From Ifrita kowaldi (lineage: Eukaryota > Chordata > Aves > Passeriformes > Cinclosomatidae): a DNA stretch of 64,000 nucleotides. A model generated the notes under the pieces. It saw only the letters and a list, made by a program, of their open reading frames with translations, was not told the origin of the DNA and ran no database searches. Both the position numbers and the translations under genes were made by a program. The DNA is taken from positions 68,623-132,622 of the forward strand of contig VZRS01008300.1 in assembly GCA_013398055.1 (NCBI GenBank). Direction: 5' to 3'. Below are positions 58,678 through 64,000 of the stretch, piece after piece (within the stretch, counting starts at the first letter, position 1; each line of letters opens with the position of its first letter).

Positions 58678-61600
58678 CTGTAATCACAGGAAGGAAAAAA
58701 AAAAGATATTTTCTGCTACTTTTACATGCTTAAAATAAACATTCACATGTGAAAGCATGCAGCTTTAGAAAATGTGCACCTAGAGGAGATGATGGTTGTC
58801 ACTTCATTCTTAATCACCAGAAGTTAAGTATTTTGTACCACAGTTTTGCTATAAAATCAACCTAATAAACATAATTTTACAGATAGTTAAACAACTACTT
58901 TATACATTCTGAATTATTAATTAAACTTTCAGATAATTTATTATTAAAAAGCATTGAGACTGTAGTGCAACATTTGAATAATTCAACATATGAAAAATCC
59001 ATATTCTTTTAATGTTTTATCATCTCCTTCTACAACAGACATTTTGGTAAGTTTTTTTTAAATTTTAAAAATACAAGATCAATACTGTAGTCTGTTACTT
59101 GGGAAGCTAAGTCCAATCCACTTAAATGATAAAACAACACAAATGATACAATATATCACAAAAAACTCTAAACAATTCTATCAAATTCATTCCCTCTCTT
59201 CGAAAAGATAAAGACTTTAGTTCAAACAAGTTGACTTTGTATAATAAAAACTAAGTTACAAAGTACTTCAAGAATACTATTGTACCAGTAGAGGAGGAAA
59301 TTTCTGCGTTAGAGAATTATGTGGACTTCAAAATTCAAATATATTAATTCTGTAAGGAGAAAACACAAGACTGACAGTCTACACAACCTGACCTGAAGTG
59401 AGCACAGAACCTAGGAACTCTCAGATATCTGGTCTGATGATTAGGCCAGACTTTTGGCCAACTTACAAGAGAAAGCAAAATATGGATCTAAACTAGGAAA
59501 ATATCAGATATGTTCAGCCAATCATTTTTACCGTGAAACAATTTGCTAATTCCCATACTGAAGATATGGAAGTTTACATAATAAACCAGAATTTATCAAA
59601 ATAAGGATCTTACTATAAATGTAAGTATTTATATAATGGTTTCATTTTTAAAAAATATTTTATGCAAGCCACTGCAATCATAGTTAAACCCTTATAAAGG
59701 AGCACAGCAACAGCACCCCTATAATTTAACTACCAAGACACAATCTAATTAGACATTGTGACCTAACCAAAGTTTTGCATCACTATTTTGACGATGAAGT
59801 TTTGTTCTCTTAACAACTTGAGCAACATTAAGACAAAACACTAAAAGGTTTCTTATATGTAACCAGTAACAGACAGTAATTGAGAGAAGAAGAAACTGAG
59901 AAATGCTCTGGCACTAGTAAACAAAACAACTTTATTATTTGAGAATCATGATTGCTGATTCTATGCCAGGATGTTACAGTGGTTCATGATGCTTTTCCTC
60001 TTGCTTTGTTTTTGTTTAACTTCTCTTTGAGGAAAAAGAAGGGGGAATCTGCAATGGGGAACAATTTTGTCAGGCTCCAACTTCAAGAAATGAAAAATAT
60101 TTTTGTCGAACAGCTTTACTTTTAAGATCTCACTATTTTGGGTAGTATTCTATTTGTAAATTCAAAGTGTTTCTTCTCAGAAGAATAGCCATGTTTTTTT
60201 AATAGAAATAATTGTGCCTATAAAATACTTGCAAGACATTTTTTAAAGCACTGAATCTTTTTAACATCTATAGTAGTAGAAGTATGTTGAAAGAGTTGCA
60301 AGTGTGTCAGAGCGGAAGGCAACCTGTAGCAATTTATTACTGGCATACTTGTAGAAGGGTAAATTTGAAATTCAGATTCCGGGGAAGACTGGAGAAATAG
60401 CAATTTAACAACACTGAACAATCCATAAAATGAACCTGAAATGTCCACATGTCCAGTTGTAAGTACAGAACACATTTTGGTAGGTACAGATGTAAATTTA
60501 AACTGTGATGCCCTAAAACTAGAGCTGCCTCAGTTAGCATTTGAGAAGACTTTTCAGTTGATGACTGACATCTGGAATCAGAACTGTAGTTTCTTCCATT
60601 CATCTTAATGGGAAGGTAATATCAAAGTTTGACTTGGCTTCTTTCTGTCCTTCCCCAAATTGGTTTGTATCAAAATTGTCATGCTATTCACTCCTGTAAC
60701 ACCACCCTTCTTTTTGCCTTCATGCTCCCAGTGTGCACCTACTGCAGTCCCAAATGCAAGGACGCATTAACCTTCCTAAGCAGGAGGAGGAAAGACAGAC
60801 AAGCCTCAAGTCAGTAAGAATCTAGATGAAAATGCTGAGACCACAACTAAGATTTCTAAGGATTACAAAGCACGGCTGACATTTTGGTTCATTGCACTAA
60901 TATCAAGGAGTTCTTACAGAACACAAGTTCTTGCATTGTTTATTGATTTTTATTTACATTTAGAATCCCCAAATTTACTGTAAGAACAAATAATACCATA
61001 CAATACTACTGATCATTGTTCCTCTTCAGCAGTTTTTTTCTGCATTACAGGTGAACATTCACTCATTCATTCCACATCTGATTTAAGTCTACAACTGCTC
61101 TAAATTTGTAATTCAGATTTTTATTTATAAATTAAAGGCTTCGCAACAGAGCTAGTTAGGTCTGAGGATACCACCACAAAATGCAAGTCTAGAGTTTATT
61201 CAAATAATGACAGATTTAAGCATGAACATAATCTTGCTACAGTGCAATTTAAACTAGTGAATTTGTCCATGACAATGGTTGTAGATTAAGTTCTGTTCTC
61301 AAGTTCTCTGTCAAGGTTAGTAAGTAAAAAAAAAAAAAAAAAAAAAAGGCATCTTTTCTTTAATTGCACAATTCAATTTCTTGCCAGCCAATCATACCTG
61401 AAAACCTGAAAGACCTATGAAAGGAATAACAAAATCCTTTACAGACTTAAACCTTTAGCAACTCATGAATAATGAACAGTAAATTCCCTCTATACTGTCA
61501 TCAGCTTTATCTCTCTCCATTGACAGCAGCTGTAGCAGAAAGGACTAAATAAAACCATTTCAAAACAGGTATCTAGGCTCTTGCCAGATTTTCCATTTTC

Positions 61601-64000
61601 TTGTACTGAATAAAATATGACCTTGATTCTTACCACTGAATCAGGTTGCTACTCAAATAACCTGAAATAGAAAGGGCTGAAAAGGTGGAACAAAGCATTG
61701 TTTCTGATAGAAACTCAAACCTTTTTCCTTGATGACTTTCTACATCGCCAAATCAGTAACACTAATGTGTTTTTCCACACTTTCTTGGCTCAAAAAAAAA
61801 AAAAAATCAAAACAAAACATACAGAACTCCAGACCAACATCACTATTGCAGCTCTGAACATAAGGTTACAAATGCCTTTTATATTCAGCTCCCCAGCAGA
61901 TGCAGCTTTCCAGTCTCAAAAATTGTATTCTGACTCTGAGAATAATGTGGTTTTTGCATCTGTCTTTTTCTCTAGCAAAGACAAACTCTTTTCAGGGCAC
62001 TGCTTGTGTTAAGAGCAAAACAGATGGGGAGAAAGTTGTATTGAAGATTAGAGATCCTATACTCCAAATGTTGCATGACTCATCTAAGAAACCAAGGCCT
62101 GCCTAAAACCAGGTTCCTCCAAAGCACAAGTTTCTTACCACTAAGGAGCCCGCTCTCTCCGGTACTTGGAGCTACAGCTCCAACAAATCCGTAAGATCTC
62201 CAGTATCAGACATACCTAGACTGCTCTCCTTTTTATTAAGCTATACCCCTTCAAAAGGCTACTTTTTTCCAAAACCAGTCTTAGATGGGAGGGAAGACAG
62301 TATCTAATTCATGTTATTGAAATAAAATCTGACTCAGTTTGTGAAAGCCAAATTCATCATGAAACAGCATTGTTTTCAAGCAGACATGACTGTGTAAAGC
62401 AATACAAAAAAGTAATTTAAAAGCAGTATGTTGATTACATATACAAACTAGTAAAAGATTTGCAAAAATTTCTAAAGCCCCATAAACCCAACAGATATCC
62501 TCATATCCACAACACTTAATGGAAGATGACCTGCTAGACTGGGACAGCACAGCTGTTTTATGATCTGGTTTCAAATATTCAGTACTGCAAGTAGGAATGG
62601 AAACATCTTGGAATTTTTCCCCTTGTGTTCAGTGGCATACAAATATAAATGGTCAGCAAAACCAGAAAACTTCTCAGAAAACAAAGTTCTACTAGACTTT
62701 TAGACCTAACTCTTACCATAGGAAATGCAAATTTGAACATGCACAACATGCTCTAGAATCGTGAGCTAAAATCGCATTTTCCCTCTCATTACAGTTCTTG
62801 TGTAAAACAAGAAATTTTCTGCATTTCTCCCACATCATAAAGCACACCTCTTTTCCTTAAAGTGGCAGGATATCTGGCTGTAAGAGTAAAGCATCCTTGT
62901 CCTGCTAAGCACCAAGTGTCTGAGCAGCTTACTGCAATTAAATTTCACATCCAAAAAGAATAAAGTGAAAAGGCTGAAATATAACTGATAGCAATGATAG
63001 CACAGAGAGCCAAGTCAGTGAGGGGTGAAAACATACCTTGGAAGAAATGACTGAAAGCATTCCAATAACTAGCCACAAAAAGGCACTGTTCTAAAGGATG
63101 ACCCACAAGTCTGCTGTTTGGAAGAGGCAATTTTTCATGAGCTTCTATAACAACTTTTTATGTATAGTCTATGTTGACAGATAAAGTATCTTTCATGATG
63201 AATAGTGATAAGCTTTACATTAAACTTACCAACTACACTCTAAGTACTACAAGATCATGTTAAAGTTAGAAGACTAGGATGTCAGAAAATGGAGTTACCT
63301 AGTAGCATTAGGGTGCTTTGGAGCTGGCTGGAATTTTAATAGGGAGACAGTAAACTGTTCTCTCAAAAAGCAAGACAAACACCACATTGCAAATGCTACC
63401 ACTAAGCATTTCCTTTTCCTGAGTGTGAAGAACCAGCAGCAGTAAGATCTTGTGCTAGAGGACCACTGCCTGGTCACAAGAGAATGCAAGCCTAGCCTAT
63501 AGATGCCTGATAAAGGCAACAAAGAGAGGAATATCGTTAACCCGAGTAATGTTAGCTTATGTCATGCTTCACAGAGGAGATTAAGTGCCAGAAGAGATGA
63601 ACTCACATGCAGGATTATAGATGGAACATCACTCTTTCCCCAGTATTTTCCTGGGCATCAAACACAGTGGAAAATACTTCTATCTTCAATCCAAGACCCG
63701 CCTATCAAACTCAAAAAACCCTTACACTATCCTAAGGGGAAAAACACACAAGGGAAATACACTGAGTGAAGAACAGAGATAGCAGTGCAAAAATAGCAGC
63801 CTTAGATGCGCCATCGTGACTTTAGCGGATGCTTTTAAGGCAGCATGGCATAGCAGCCATACGCCAGCCTGTATCACTCAGCTAGAAAACAGGCTGTCAC
63901 CTTGAAACAAAGTCTAAAATTCTCAAAGGAAGTCCTGAAAGTCATCTGACCTTATACCCAATTCTGCTCTGCCTAGTCATTCAGGATAGGGTGTAATGCG
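58678..64000 (-). other. MARCHF5: MARCHF5 intron 1, 3' part
   Basis: Runs off the window edge. No CpG island or MPDQALQQ-coding exon is seen, so exon 1 and the promoter are farther right. Contains a run of 22 A (61326-61347); otherwise AT-rich. Confidence 0.8.
61326..61347 (+). repeat. A22 homopolymer
   Basis: Uninterrupted run of 22 A. No retrocopy or LINE body is recognisable before it. Confidence 0.9.

Noticed and set aside
61326..61347. A22 run as the tail of a processed pseudogene
   Set aside because: No recognisable coding remnant or target-site duplication before it; treated as a simple repeat.
58700..64000. MARCHF5 exon 1 inside the window
   Set aside because: No stretch encodes the N-terminal MPDQALQQMLD and there is no CpG-rich promoter here; exon 1 must be beyond the right edge.

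Overview
The window is vertebrate nuclear DNA, almost certainly from a bird. It has AT-rich introns with small exons, several CR1 LINE fragments (three show the usual CR1 3' end near an ATTCTATG-type repeat), and a truncated LTR of a type I recognise from Neoaves and songbird genomes. It has no bacterial gene organisation. All species statements are inferences from repeats and protein similarity; the exact species cannot be named.

Layout. Positions 2416-27341 (+) hold the 3' half of IDE (insulin-degrading enzyme, insulysin): exons 12 to 25 in the human numbering, including both alternative exons 15a and 15b. They encode residues 478-1019, that is the end of domain 2, the inter-half linker, and domains 3 and 4. 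The zinc site and exons 1-11 lie to the left of the window. Positions 49146-58677 (-) hold exons 2-6 of MARCHF5 (MARCH5/MITOL, a mitochondrial outer-membrane RING-CH ubiquitin ligase), residues 13-278 plus the stop; exon 1 lies beyond the right edge. The two genes converge tail to tail, as they do in the human 10q23 interval. Between their 3' UTRs lie roughly 17-20 kb of non-coding DNA. In the middle of this gap is an isolated CpG-dense, GC-rich island (about 36080-36960).

Every exon junction was read by hand. Phases add up exactly in both genes, with no frameshift or internal stop, so both look functional. All introns have GT-AG ends except IDE intron 12, which has a GC donor. Exons 15a and 15b are both 145 nt with identical phases. 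Skipping both, or including both, runs into a stop codon within a few codons, so the gene can only use one at a time.

The two genes have no shared pathway visible in the sequence: IDE is a soluble zinc metalloprotease of insulin and amyloid-type peptides, and MARCHF5 controls mitochondrial dynamics. I found no CRISPR array, operon, tRNA or rRNA gene, and no previously undescribed multi-gene system. The points most worth checking are the GC-AG intron, the mutually exclusive exon pair with its built-in stop traps, the orphan CpG island, and a few residue changes in IDE.
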